From: Protostelium mycophagum
Taxonomy: Eukaryota > Evosea > Variosea > Protosteliida > Protosteliaceae
Assembly (NCBI GenBank): GCA_002081555.1
Contig: MZNV01000342.1
Location: 1-31,791, forward strand
DNA length: 31,791 nucleotides
Direction of reading: 5' to 3'
Shown: piece after piece, positions 9,363 to 20,732 of the stretch
Numbering within the stretch: position 1 is the first letter of the stretch
Layout: every line of letters begins with the position of its first letter
The notes under the pieces: model-generated
What the model was told of the DNA's origin: nothing
What the model saw: the letters and a program-made list of their open reading frames with translations, nothing else
Databases searched by the model: none
Translations under genes and position numbers: made by a program

Positions 9363-11551
9363 ATGAAGTGGCTTCTTTACTTGTTCCTTCTGTCTGCTGT
9401 GAAGGCGGAGGTATCAATTTGATCCATTGATTGATGATGAGGTCTGACAAGGACCAGCTGTGGTACAACATCACATCAACATGGAGTTTCAACCAGACAC
9501 AACTGGATTTGTTTGTCTCAAAACTCAACAGAACAGAGACAGAGATGTATTTGTATCACTGGGGAGATGTGCTGAGTGGACTTCGTTATGCAAAGCAGAA
9601 CTATGTTGATCAAGAGGAGATGGATTTGTGAGTGAACATATGTGAAAATGAGAACTAATGATCAACAGCCTTGATGCTGGATATGGTGTAGGAGGAGGTG
9701 GCTTCTATGTCAGCAAAGATAAGTACGATTCCAGTGGTTACGGAGTATATCCAACAGCTGTTCGTCTTCCAGCAGGTAAAACACCTCCTTCTCATCTTTC
9801 TGAAGTAATCACAGGCACTTTATTGTTTTGCAGTGCAAATTATGTCCTCACATCTATTTTGGTCAGTATCTTAGGTTACACAGACCCATACCTGGATCAG
9901 TCCGACAAAGTTGCACTTGGAAAGGTCGTGCCCTTTCTAGACAAATATTTCGGTGATGACACATGGAGAGTAATTCATAGTTCCAAATTGTTACAAGACA
10001 TCATTCCAGCGCACAAGGCGCCTTCACCACATAATGTCACCTTTGGGAAGTCAAGTCCTGGTGAGTTTCATCTCATGTACTACATTCTTCTGACAAACAC
10101 AGTATATGAGTATCATTCTGGTGGAGCGTATGATGTGTGGACTGAGATGAAGAGCAGACCATTGTTTGATGATGTGAAGGATAACATCTTGGACTTGGAA
10201 AGGCTCTCCACTCTTATTGACCTCTTAGGACCGTGAGTTGAGCTGAAGTATTACTCATGTTGTGTCAGAAAAATATAAATTTACATTTTCGCACATTATG
10301 GTGATTAAGCACAGAATGGAGATGGCCTGCAGAGTTGGATTGAAGGAAGATATCTGGGCTAGTGTAGATAGAGAGCATCTCAACAGATACCATCACTTGA
10401 GAATGTCTACCATTGCAATGATGAAGAACAAGACCTCTTTGGGATTCGGAAGTGGTACTTGGGGAAGTAAAAGCTCAGATAAAGCAGAGTGGGCAAGGAG
10501 TCAGTCAGAGAAGGTGTTGCCAGAGGTGTACAAGTACATGTATGATGATGTTGGGGATATGTGGAGGAGTGAAGAGAGGACAGTACATCAGGGCAATGGA
10601 ACTATCGTGATTGTAAATGCACAGTTGCAGGTATCAATGTCTTCTCGGTTTAGATATGATCATCTCCTGATATAAAGCAGATTTTGCAAGTAAACCCTTA
10701 CTTGCATGTTCAAGTTGTGTCAAGATCAGATAACCATACATATGTACAAGTGTGGTTGCCAGATGTCTTCCACTATAACTCCACACTTGTTTCTAACAGT
10801 ACACACACTCTCATACAGTCATATTCTGTCAGTCAGCTGAGAAGTGACATCTATCTAAGACAGAAGCTCAACAGAATATTAAACAAGGACATGCTAGAGA
10901 CTCTTCTCATGAAGATATTCAACTTAGATTCATCAACCATAGACTTGTGCTGGATATTGCAGATGATATCACCACTGAAAGACATGCTTCCTGCAAAGTA
11001 GGCTTCTCTCTTCTTTACAATCACAAATCAAAGGATAGAAGCTCTTTGCATCATCTCTCAATTGTTTAAAAACAGAAACTAATATTTTGTAGAATGTGGT
11101 GTTGGATGGGTCACTCAGAAACCCAGTTTTTTAAAATTGAGGAACCATTTGATCTCATATACCCTGAAATGGCATTTCTACTTCCTGTACCTCCACATAG
11201 ACCAAGATCTACAAGATATCCATATGGTTTGATCTTCAGCAACTTGAGGACAGCTTTTACAGAAGCTATTGCTAACGCAACAGTGTCTGCCCTGGTCCAT
11301 TTCGGTGAGTACAAATACAGGGATCATCAGTAAATATTGGTTTAGGTGATCATATACACAAGCCAGAAGAAAAGGAATGGTACACAGAAGGTTGGGAGTC
11401 TATGGCAATGCTTCCTAAGCTTGAAGTATTCTCTTATACACTAAGGAGCTATGCAGTCCCTTCATCTCAATGCAATATGGTCAGAGAGAAGAGATGGGTG
11501 GAGATACTTGACCAAAAGGACCCTGATTGGACCAAATACCTCTCAGCATAA
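9363..11551 (+). CDS. Secreted N-glycosylated protein, copy A; possible ADP-ribosyltransferase-like N-terminus
   Basis: Nine exons (9363-9410, 9452-9627, 9669-9775, 9815-10060, 10103-10232, 10315-10630, 10681-10997, 11093-11304, 11346-11551) join in one frame with GT-AG introns, mostly 37-95 nt. The start MKWLLYLFLLSAVKA is a signal peptide. Many N-glycosylation sites follow (NIT, NQT, NRT, NVT, NKT, NGT, NHT, NST, NAT), and Cys residues near the C-terminus could form disulfides, so the protein is secreted or lysosomal. I do not recognise the family by name. The segment YLYHWGDVLSGLRYAKQNYV, then GGGGFYVSKDKYDSSGYG, has the H...G-x-G-x-Y order of PARP-like ADP-ribosyltransferases; the catalytic Glu is not identified, so this is weak inference. 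Copy B at 21873-24000 has the same exon plan in the opposite orientation. It converges on the Ariadne gene downstream. Confidence 0.8.
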
Positions 11552-12423
11552 ACATGAAGTTTTTATAAAATGGGATAATCAGTGAGATTGATGAGTGTCT
11601 CTCTTGATGTTATTTCTTGGCAAAGACAGCCTGTGATGGTTTCTCATAAAAGTTCTTTGAGAACTCAGAGTAGATTATTCTTTGCAAAAACTAAATCTTT
11701 AGCATTTGTTACAGTAACTGTGCGTTCTTTGTGGGGTCCTTCCATGTTGGGAGCCAAACCGCATCTATACTAAAATTTCAGGGAAAGTCAAAACAAATGG
11801 TTGCTCTGTATGTCTACACCACAATCAGAATTCATATTATTTTTCTGAATTTTGCTGAAGCTAATATGTTCAAAATTCAATTATTTTTTGGCGGGAACTA
11901 GTCCTTCTTGTCTGGGCAGAGCGATTTTGGGGTTCCTACCTCAAAAAATTGTGCAACAAACCTTGCTTGAGGTGAAATGAATATGCCAAGTTGATTTCAA
12001 AATCTAACAATGACGTCCACCACAGGCAGTTTGACTTGGTGCATTTTCAACAATTGAGATGGTGAGAATAAAAAATTACCCTTGCCCAGGTTTTTGGAAC
12101 AAACGCAAATCTTTCTGACCCGATTTCGATCATGACCGTAATGACGAAACATGTCAAGAATTGTTATTTGAGTACTGACCCAAAAGCATTGGATGTCCTC
12201 TTTTGCAATTAAGTACTGCGTTAAAATGAGGCTGCTGTAAGGTTTTGAATTGTTGTTATTGTGCATCTATATTCTGGTCGTTCTTGTTGAGAAAAGATGT
12301 GTGCCGTGAATGTCCTGTCCACAGAAACACCACCGCTCTACTGCAAAATTGTACGAGGCATAACAAGTGTATTTCAAATTTGCAGCATTGCCGCCAAAAA
12401 GAATCCCAACACCACAAAATCAT
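11552..12423. other. Convergent intergenic region
   Basis: 872 nt between two gene 3' ends. It contains the TTTTTTGGCGGGAA motif at 11884-11896. I find no coding exon that can be tied to a neighbour, no RNA gene and no clear transposon. Open frames here are short and have no protein-like pattern. Confidence 0.5.
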
Positions 12424-14998
12424 TTATTGGTTTCTTTGTTGTTCAACCGCGTTCAATAAGTTATCTTTCTTTGTCTTTGCGAGATGTATCAGGTTCACAG
12501 CTCGCAGCCGCCCGGCGCTCAGTGTCTCCAGCACCTCAGACAGTTGTTCTGTAGTCTTTTCGAGGTCCTCTTGTGTGTACTCAAAGAGTGTCTTCTCTTC
12601 TCCTCTCTCTGACAGGAAATATGCGTATACATAGGCGTACTTCAAGACGTTCCTGCACTCTAAAAGCACCTGGAGGAGTCAGAAAAAAAGGACCCTCTAC
12701 AACCCTCACCTCTGTTCCTTGCAGTATGTAATTCACTTCGTTGATGGTGACAGTCTCCTTCTGCATCTCGATGGTCCTGGTAACAGCACGGTTTGTAATC
12801 TGCTTCTCCAACTCGAAGGAGTGGGAGTGGTTGTTGAAACGTTCGTAGTAATGGAGATACCGCTCCAGTGATATTCGGTTCTTCTCTCTGGCTTCTTCGC
12901 GCTCTTCAGCGCGGTTCTTCTTGCTGTTGGTGGAGAAGGGCCAGAAGCTCCTCTTTTTCTCGGTTTTTGTGAAGCGGGTGCAGTTGTAGAAGTCGTTGTG
13001 GCCCTATGGAATTCAATTTTTTATTGATTTTTTGAGCGTCTGGCACAAGCTAAAAGTAGATCTGAAGCAAAATAAATACCTTCCAGGATTTAATACAGAT
13101 CCAGCACCATTCGTGTTTACATTGTCTACAAGTCATATGATTACATCCTCCATTCTTCTCTACAGGTGTCTCACACTTGGGACATTCCTGAGCATAATTA
13201 TTTTCGTGTCGTTTTAATCATAAAGATATCTTACCTTTGTATTTACTGTCTTCCAGTGTGTTGTTTCCGAATCATCTTTACATTTTTTCTCCCAATCTCT
13301 CACCTAATAAAATCAGAATCCCAAAATTTAAATTTTAAAATGTGAAAATTCGAAATTCCATTCTTTAAAAATTTCAATTGTACAAATTATAATTTTTTGC
13401 TGAACTTGTAAAAATAGAAAAAAAATCAGATTGAAATCTGACTGACCTCTTCACAAGTGACGGGAGCGTGTGCTTCTCTGTGGCAAGTGAAGCAGAATCG
13501 GTACCCGCAGGAGCACTTTACAATCGTTCCGTTGATCATGTTTGCCGTGATGGCGTTTCCACAATTCGGTTGTGTGCACCACTTGACTCTGCCGTCGCTG
13601 TTCTTTGTGAGTTATTTTATTGGTAAATTTTGTTTCTTTATTTTTATTTGGGATTTTATTGTTCTTGCACGTGAACGATCTAGTATTTATTGAGAGGCAA
13701 GAGCACTCGAGCTGCTGAGCATTTGTGCCCCATACCAGGGTCAATATTTCATTTGGAGTCACTACACCGTTGCACAATACTGCATAAAAAATACCAGGTA
13801 AATAAAAACAGGAAATCGCACCTGTGTTCCACAAAGGACCTCGTTAAGAAGCCAAGATATTTCTGGTAACTCTCTTGAGAGACGAGTGATTTGACTACAG
13901 ATTCGTTCGCGATGACGGTGCAGCCTCTATACGGACATTTGATTCTGGAGGCCTCTCCTGTTCTATTTAATTCTGATTTTTATGATGGTTGTAGTGCGTC
14001 AGATAGCTGGCTGGCGTCGTAGAGCAGTTCTATAACCCAACGGCAAAGCCGCAGGGCAATATAACACTGTGTCCTTGGTGTTCTCGCTGCTCATGAACAT
14101 TTGTTATGCCTCACGGCAGAGCCGCGGAAAGAATTTAAACCGAAAATAAAGATGACTCACCCTCATTAATTTTCATTGTCAGATAAGACCTCCAGCAGTC
14201 ATTACAGAATCGATGATGGCAGTGTAGTGCGGTGCAGTTCTCAGCTGGGGCGTCGTCTGAACAGATGAGGCATTCCTCAACTCCGCTGAGAGGTATGGGG
14301 ACGTAATCGCCCTCTTCATCTGGATGGACAATAGTCTCGGTACTCGCTACACCGGCCTCATTTTTTGTCTGGTGATTAATTAAGTACATTTCGAATGGTG
14401 ATGATCCAGTAATTAAAATAAAGTGAATGTTTACCTTCTCTGGATTGTCTAAATAATGTGTGATCAAGACCTCCCTCTTCCAATTAAAATGGCGGAGTAA
14501 TGTAGCGGCGACCGAATTATTCACAGAGAACAGGTCCGATATTGAGGCAATCTCCCTCTGTTGACTTGTGATGATCTCCTCTGGTGACAGACAGCTATAA
14601 TCCTCTTGAGCTAATATTGGACCTCCTGTTTCTTGGAATTTGATGTCGAAATCTTCATCGTCGCTTTCGTCTCTGCCGGAATCGTATGAACCATCCTCCT
14701 CTACATCCTCGTGGTGACCAGAGTCCACTAAATCGGTCTAATTTTGAGTGAGATAGTTCGTATTATTTCGATTAGACACACAAAAATCACTTACGGAGTC
14801 TGATGGTTTGACACTAGCCGATCTTCTTCTTTGTAAATGATCCTCAACACAGAAATCTTCGGTGATGATATTATCATTTACACTACTAGTGGGAGTATTC
14901 TTTGTTTTTATAGAGGCTGCTGGTGGTTGTGACTGCGCTCTCTCTCTTGATCCTTTTCCATGTTTAGTTACTCTTTTTATCAACGATCCGAGAGTCAT
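12424..14998 (-). CDS. ARIH1: Ariadne-type RBR E3 ubiquitin ligase (ARIH1-like)
   Basis: Nine exons (14998-14795, 14737-14435, 14368-14161, 13957-13822, 13597-13447, 13303-13235, 13187-13080, 13003-12710, 12669-12424). RBR ligases take ubiquitin from an E2 onto a catalytic Cys and pass it to substrates, often with neddylated cullins for ARIH1. Visible in order: an acidic N-terminus ([10 protein letters not shown]), a UBA-like region ([17 protein letters not shown]), RING1 ([20 protein letters not shown]), IBR ([28 protein letters not shown]), RING2 ([20 protein letters not shown], whose GGC Cys is the expected catalytic residue) and the helical Ariadne domain. The end is shorter than in human ARIH1, lacking the last helix. 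A basic N-terminal extension ([17 protein letters not shown]) precedes the acidic part. Two introns (14160-13958, 13821-13598) exceed 200 nt and one carries a MITE-like insert. ARIH1 is the best family match; a related Ariadne paralogue cannot be excluded. Confidence 0.92.
14038..14128. mobile_element. MITE-like inverted-repeat element in an Ariadne intron
   Basis: The two ends are inverted copies of about 25 nt with mismatches: AACGGCAAAGCCGCAGGGCA on the left and, in reverse complement, GCGGCTCTGCCGTGAGGCAT on the right. Each end holds a small CGGC-NNN-GCCG hairpin (14041-14051 and 14114-14124). There is no coding capacity. Similar CGGC/GCCG hairpins occur at 26553, 26652 and 27574, so this may be a small non-autonomous DNA transposon family. 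No sure target-site duplication is visible. Confidence 0.5.
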
Positions 14999-15647
14999 CC
15001 CACACTTCTAGACCTCTATATAAAGGTGGTGATGATGTGTGTTGGTCTGGTGGAATGCGAAGTTTTGTCGACAAAAAATCGGTTTTCGCTGAACAGCCGT
15101 GAGAAGAGCAGCATTCGCCGTTTCATCATGACCACGAAGTGGCTCTTAGCTGATCAAGAACAAAGAATCGTGATGGACTGAAACAACTTCTCCGAACAAA
15201 TTGAAAGACTTTCAAAATGGATGATCATGAAAGATTTCGGGTATCTCAATGATTTATTTCACTAAGAATCACGTGACACCAGTCAAAAGAGGAGACCTGG
15301 ACCTTGCAGCAGGATCACGTGTGTTTTTCTCGCCTCGCGTACAACCATCATAGCTTAAATCTACATTCTGCTGACCTCTCCTCTCTGCAACAATCCAGCA
15401 AGGCACATCCAAATTGAGCTTCGTCAAGTGAAACGATTCGTCAAACATGCTGGTTAGCAGTATTAACGTCCTTAGATCACCCATTGGTTGTTCAAATAAT
15501 AAAAGCCGCGACCGTCAGTGATGAGAGACCTGGGCTCTTATTTGCTGGTGAGAACAGGCTAATAAAAATAATTGTTGTGAAATTCCCTTTGCCACTACAA
15601 CGAGCAGGAGAATGTGGCTCGCGACAGAAAGCGATCCCCCAGAAACA
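14999..15647. promoter_or_regulatory. Region between divergent Ariadne and EGF genes
   Basis: 649 nt between two start codons. On the minus strand TATATAGAGG lies about 12-20 nt before the Ariadne ATG, too close for a classical TATA box if that ATG is used. A possible small gene at 15269-15484 occupies the middle. The rest shows no recognised motif beyond a GTCGACA at 15067. Confidence 0.4.
15269..15484 (-). CDS. Possible small single-exon gene, 71 codons
   Basis: An uninterrupted frame from ATG (context AACCAATGG) to TGA, followed within about 20 nt by AATAAA. The translation has ordinary composition (KLNLDVPCWIVAERRGQQNV in the middle). No signal peptide, transmembrane segment or known motif is visible. 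It may be a real small gene, an exon of something larger, or chance. The position between two divergent promoters leaves room for any of these. Confidence 0.25.
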   Translation of the reverse strand: MGDLRTLILLTSMFDESFHLTKLNLDVPCWIVAERRGQQNVDLSYDGCTRGEKNTRDPAARSRSPLLTGVT

Positions 15648-17730
15648 ATGACACCTCTCGTCTTTGTTTTTCTTGCCTTGTTGGCATGTACGCACGGTGA
15701 AGGTGCGAATTGACACACATCACTTGACAATAATCCTAAAGATTCTAGATATTGTGGAGTCAAATTACACTATAACAATGGTGGGACGTCCAGAGAGGAT
15801 CATTCTTCCTGTTCAAAAAGTACCTGTTCAACCTTCTATATTATTGGAGATCACACCAACCTCCGGCTCTCCTTTCAAGGTGATGAATCTGGTCGTCTTA
15901 AGAGGCTAATATAACAGGTTGTTTTTGGCTGGATGAGTCCAGATTCTGAAGATGGAGGTGACCTGTATTCCTCGACGATTACCAATCATACCGTCACCAG
16001 TGTTGTAAGGTGTATTACCTGTGGAAATGTGTTGACAGCCGCAGCGACCCTGTCTATATAATGTCCCAGATTCCAATCTGCTCTGGACTGTCACTTTTAT
16101 TCCAACAACTCCAGACGTGAGTCTTCATTTTCTTTAATCATATCATACATTTGATTATCCTATTCACAACCTCAGACTCCGGCCACCACTTATTTTCGCG
16201 CTGTATTTTGTGAGTAAAAGCTTTCTTCCTTCTCACAGCTCTTAACGGCCACATGGTTCTTCAGAGGACAGTGCTGTCAATAATTTGAACATTAAAATCA
16301 GAATCTATCTGATATACCCAGTCACATCCAGTATTTCTGGTGACTTTTCAGCCAATTACCAGACCCCTGACGGTACTTACCGTGATTTTTTCTGGGATCT
16401 TAACAACAAGGAAAAACTTCAAACGATTATGGTGGGAAAAATTATTTTTCAAATTATTATCCTAGAGATTTTCGAATTAAAATGAAATTTCACGTAGAAT
16501 TCGCTGAGATTTGACAGCTCATACATTTGAACGAGGCTCTTGTCCCCAACCATTTCGACCAAGTCGTGGCAACAAAAACCCACTGCTACAGCGGGTCGGG
16601 TACAGTGAGCTATTTTTAGAACACTTTTCAATATCTCTCAGCATTTGTTTTTTCTTGTAAATTTTTTTGCCTCCAAGAATAATTAAATAGAAAATAAATT
16701 AAATTAAAAGGTGGACAAAATGTATAGTGGAGATTCATTTGCTTTTTCCATGAACGAGGATAAGGATGTAGGTCTCCCTGTGAGAGAGTTGACCCCAGGA
16801 AGGTTCGCGCCTTCTTCTCATTTTTGAATTTTGAAGTTTCAAATCCAGGACAAAGCCGTTCATTCTGTGACAGTTTCTAAATCCCAAAAAAAATGAAAAA
16901 AAAAATGAAAAAAACAGGAAAATATTTTAAAATGATTGTAGATGGTGGATATCCTTGAGGTCAACTTATAAGGGACAAGACTACTTGAAGACGGGCTACA
17001 CACTCAAAACCAAAGGTGAGAAGTTTGAGACATCTATAGCGTCAGCGTGCCGACGCGGCAGCATTGCAATACATTTGGACTGCGGTAGGCCGCGACAAAT
17101 TCAGATGCCGCAAAGACATATTAGAGTAACACTTGCTGTCATCTCAGCACATCACATCTACAATTCTCTATTTGTCGACACTTGAACTATTTGTTGTCGA
17201 CAATTTAACATATGTCGACATTCTGACCTGTTGTAGTTGTGGAGACATGTCTCGCGAATTGTTCTCAGCATGGAGAATGTATTGAGAACCCTTCCTACTG
17301 CAAATGCCGCACATGGTGGGACGGCGAAGACTGCCAAGACATGTTCAAAGGTGACCAGATCTTCCAGATCTCTTGATGACATCTGACACCTGTCATTTTG
17401 ACACGTGTCAGGAGCGTATGTGCTGATCGGCTGGTCGAGCATCTTCTTTGCGATCACGATCATCAACTTGGGAAGGACAGTTTGGAGGGTCATCCGTGCT
17501 GGCGTGTGTGGCAAGCGCTCACTAGTGAGCTTTGTCGAGATTTCAAATTCATCATGAGAAGATTTGGCTGAAAAAAACAGAACTCGCATATAGAGACTGG
17601 CACGGACAGTGATGAAGGAGAGGAAGATAGAAAGCTCATAGAAGACCCGAGTCCTGTGTTTAAGAATGAGAGGATGTCTAATGTGGTCAGAAGGCAGCTG
17701 TCAGGAGAGGATGAGAGGGACGATGAATGA
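15648..17730 (+). CDS. Single-pass membrane protein with EGF-like domain
   Basis: A signal peptide (MTPLVFVFLALLACTH) starts at 15648; an in-frame ATG at 15612 would spoil it. The ectodomain is cysteine-containing with N-glycosylation sites (NHT) and the phrase LTPGRWWISLRSTYKG. Exons cover roughly 15648-15696, 15742-15881, 15918-16002, 16037-16117, 16177-16211, 16267-16431, then 16516 onward. An EGF-like module (17238-17350) has six Cys: ETCLANCSQHGECIEN, YCKCRTWWDGEDC. One membrane helix follows (YVLIGWSSIFFAITIINLG), then a basic stop-transfer (RTVWRVIRAG) and an acidic tail (TGTDSDEGEEDRKLIEDP) ending at TGA 17728. AATAAA follows the stop. Two introns (15882-15917, 16212-16266) keep the frame only as GA-AG. 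The layout vaguely recalls the ectodomain of TMEM8/PGAP6 proteins, but those have several membrane helices after the EGF; I leave it unnamed. Role: likely cell-surface receptor or adhesion protein. Confidence 0.7.
17017..17237 (+). other. Long intron of the EGF gene with GTCGACA repeats
   Basis: This 221-nt intron is several times longer than its neighbours. It holds three TGTCGACA-type palindromes between about 17171 and 17221 and a GC-rich imperfect hairpin (GTGCCGACGCGGCAGC near 17048). The same GTCGAC core is found in the SH3 gene intron. No coding potential. Confidence 0.5.
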
Positions 17731-18114
17731 AGATAATAAATAGCTCTCTCTCTTCATGTGGATGATCAATGTACAAAATCAGGACATGCAGCCAAATCTA
17801 TACGGCTGAAAATTAGCCCAGATGTATTACATTCAAGTTCTATTGTGTAATTGAAGAATAGATATGGTCCTTTGAAGCAGGGTAATTACCGTGAAAAACA
17901 CGGTATCAAACCGTGATCTTGTAAGGCTCAAATTTGGAAGTGTATTTACTTTTCTCAGAAGAGATGATTTCAGGGCAAAGTAGAGTTTCAGCCACAAAGT
18001 TTAATTACTTTAGAATATAATACATCTGGGCAACATGGGTGAAGCCATCTAAAGACAGCATGAACTTCACAGATTCATTCATTTGAATTATTTAGATTTT
18101 ATATTCTTCACACA
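17731..18114. other. Convergent intergenic region
   Basis: 384 nt between two gene ends. It contains GGTAATTACCGTGA (17881-17894), followed by the hairpin ACCGTG-AAAAA-CACGGT. The same 14-mer recurs at 27549-27562 in another gap. No gene is visible. Confidence 0.5.
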
Positions 18115-18786
18115 TCACTTCTTGAGGAAGCCAAACAGTCCGCCCTTCTTTTTGGGCTCCGCAGTCGCCCAGGTGTCGAAAGCCTTCTCATTATTCTTCG
18201 ATACCTGATGTACATCACAAATTATATTTTGAAATGGGTCCAACCTCTGTCCTGCCATCTTTAGATAGGACTTGGCCTTCGGCGTTCAGAATTATGAGGG
18301 TTGGCAGGGAAGCTATATTGTATTTTGAATTTATCGACCCTTTACTTGTGAGCTATTGGTATTGGATGATCATTTCACCTCTTCTCTTCTCGTCGCTGTA
18401 GTCTATAGCCTTCCAAGGCATGCTTTGGTAATATTTCTCGAAATCTTTGACATTTTCATCATCAGATATAAAGACGACCTGTCTGGTGAATCTCTAAAGT
18501 AGGAAAGATGATGATTACCTCGAATGGCTTCCCCGCCTCATTCAATTTCTGGTATGTGGAGGCTAACAGAGGAGTGAACTTTCGGCAAGGACCGCACCAA
18601 TGGGCAGAAAAATAGAGTGCCACGATCTTATCTTTCAGTTCGTCTGAGGAGACCTGTTCATATCACACCAACAATAGGAGACAAACAAACCTTTCCGCCT
18701 TCTTTGGACAGCAGCTCATCACCAAGTATTTTCTTAATTCGTCAGTGATTGTCGTGTTCACGGGTCACCTTGATTCCTTCGGACAT
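18115..18786 (-). CDS. Tryparedoxin/nucleoredoxin-like thioredoxin-fold protein
   Basis: Six exons with introns of 35-41 nt give a protein of about 150 residues. The start is ATG at 18784-18786 (MSEGIKKILGDELLSKEGG). The thioredoxin-fold core reads IVALYFSAHWCGPCRKFTPL with the WCGPC active site, then VVFISDDENVKDFEKYYQSM, the usual tryparedoxin/nucleoredoxin insertion, and SLPTLIILNAEGQVLSKDGR with the cis-Pro loop (LPT). These proteins reduce disulfides in target proteins using thioredoxin or other donors, in cytosol or nucleus. No signal peptide is present. The C-terminus ends in a small basic GLFGFLKK tail. It is divergent from the EEP nuclease gene 106 nt away, so they probably share a bidirectional promoter. 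Confidence 0.9.
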
Positions 18787-18892
18787 TTCGTTTTGGATTG
18801 CTGGTGCTGACTGTCACTGTCTCTGTATATGCGGAGAACTTACGGCTGGTCAGTCTGATGAATGGTTCATCAGAAAGCGACAAGCTTTTGAG
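18787..18892. promoter_or_regulatory. Short bidirectional promoter region
   Basis: Only 106 nt lie between the start codons of the redox gene (minus) and the nuclease gene (plus). A pyrimidine-poor acceptor-like GGTCAG ends at 18855, about 37 nt before the nuclease ATG, and could be a splice or trans-splice acceptor. No TATA box is clear. Confidence 0.4.
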
Positions 18893-20549
18893 ATGACATT
18901 TGATCACCCAACACAAACATTGACTTTGGGCACTTTCAATCTGTTGGGTGAGAAAAATCGTGACCATCACTCTCTTCCATTCTCTGAATCACACAGCACC
19001 ATGCTATTTCAGAAAAGGAAGCGCCCTCGAGTCCAGTGACAAACAATCATATGTTGAGAGGCACATGAATATCTTGGAGACCATAGTCGATTTAAAATTA
19101 TCAGAAAATGTGTCAGAAAGTGTGCCAACAATTGTTGCAAAGAGATTGATGTTTTTAGGTGGTGATTCGGAATCAAAAGTGGATGTATGGTGCTTCCAAG
19201 AATTCTGGTGAGAAGTGTGTCATTGATGCCGTCTCTGAAGCTCTGCTAGGTTTGAGCCAACGTTTGTCAAGATGTATCAAGAACATTTAACGCAGAGGTG
19301 ATGATCGAACACGTGATCTTTGAAAATCAATCATAAACTTCCGGTTCTGATGAACCATAGAGGATATGGAAGCCAATTTTTGCAGCGAGACTCTGGCCGA
19401 AGAGAAGGTCACTCCTCTTCAGATCGAATCATCAAATCATTTTTGACCATTTCAGATGGCCTCGCCGTTTTCTACGATAAAACAAAACTCAAAATTCTGG
19501 GCACGCACAGTCTACTTCATGATGAGATCGGCCACCGTGTCGCTCTTCTCATTGAATTTGAATTTATCCAGGGAGGTGGAAAATTTATTTCTGTGTCTAC
19601 ACATCTCACATTTCCTCATTCACAGTATGATGAGCAGGTAAGAAATTTCCGAGAATTTTATGATATTGGCGTTGTTCTACAACACTTGAAATCTTGTTGA
19701 AATTTCATTTATCTTCTCAATAAGAATTTCTTAATTTTCGAAAAAGAAATTCTGTTTTTATTAAAATTTTTTGATTTTCACCAAGAAAAAATTATTGACA
19801 AAAAAAGATTTTACGGATGGAGCAGATTACCACCATCAGTCAACAAATTAATCTGTACATCAAAACGTGAGACGTCATAAAAAAAGACCACGACCATACT
19901 GATGATATCACAGGCATAATTTAGAAGGAATAGCCGTGGTCTTGTGTGGAGGTACGGAGTTTCGGAGTTTCAAAACCAAATGACATTTCCACCAAAATGA
20001 AACCTGCCAAGAATTTTCTGAGAAATCTATCTGAAACGGTTCTAAAAATAGAACAGATATGAATTCACCTGTGAGAAAAATAGACCCTGTCTACAAATTC
20101 ATCACAGAACAATGTCAATACGCCTCCACATATAAACAAATGCACGGAACAGAGCCAGGTCTGTACACCGAGAAAGTTCAAAGAAAATTCACAGAAGACT
20201 CCCGGAAAATTCTGAATGTACACAGGATGTACACACTATACACACCGGAAAGAGGAAGCGGCTGCTGACTTTATTTTTGTAAAGACGAGTGACAAAAACG
20301 ACGGCAAATGTCTCGAATTAAACACCAGTGACAGCTTTCTGTTCCCAAGGTAACAGTTTCATTCCAATGTAATTCGGTTTCATTCTGATGTGCCTCGTTT
20401 TCATTGTAATGTGACTCTTGGTTTCGTCAAAGTGTGATTGTGCGTCTAATGTTAATAAATGCAGGGACATACCTGGTTTGGTCTGGCCCCATAAGACATT
20501 TGGACTCTCCGACCACAGGCCAGTTGTCGCGAGGTTTAAGATTCAATAA
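18893..20549 (+). CDS. Endonuclease/exonuclease/phosphatase family protein (CCR4/nocturnin-type)
   Basis: All signature blocks of the EEP fold appear in order across about ten exons: TLGTFNLLG (metal-binding Asn), DVWCFQEF (catalytic Glu), DGLAVFYDKTKL, FISVSTHL (His), AVVLCGDMNSP (Asp/Asn), ADFIFVK and the terminal GLSDHRPVVARF (Asp/His pair). The order and spacing fit CCR4, nocturnin, angel and PDE12 enzymes, which remove 3' nucleotides from poly(A) or hydrolyse related phosphodiesters; I cannot choose among them. No leucine-rich repeats precede the domain, so it is not a full CCR4 (CNOT6). The start at 18893 follows an upstream region that is open in frame but lacks an ATG. Most introns are 40-65 nt; those near 19640-19830 and 20352-20464 are longer. 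The stop TAA overlaps AATAAA. DsbA-like gene downstream on the same strand. Confidence 0.87.
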
Positions 20550-20732
20550 AATCCTCCGACCTCTATCTCCATGATGTCGTCTGATCAGAATATTTCTATA
20601 AATAGAACATGAGCATGTGCCCTTCCTTGAAAATTTTTAGAAGCTTGTGATTTCCGGAGAATTGGAATGATGGCGACAAACAAACGTCATCAAGATCTCA
20701 GCAACTAATTCAGATCAGAATAAGAGAGCGCA

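Noticed and set aside
9112-9528. Minus-strand open frame over the start of copy A
   Set aside because: It overlaps the signal-peptide and second exon of copy A on the opposite strand and lacks splice or start support.
11582-11773. Short open frame downstream of copy A
   Set aside because: Composition is not protein-like, and it is not in frame with any supported exon.
13690-13800. An apparent coding exon of the Ariadne gene with a frameshift in the IBR region
   Set aside because: The true IBR-coding exon lies at 13597-13447 and joins in frame to 13822, so this stretch is simply intron.
13451-13834. Open frame on the minus strand with normal-looking length
   Set aside because: It reads through an intron and through the IBR exon in the wrong frame.
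17881-17920. Hairpin ACCGTG-AAAAA-CACGGT after a gene end as a histone-type 3' stem-loop
   Set aside because: Sequence and loop do not fit the histone stem-loop consensus and no histone gene is present.
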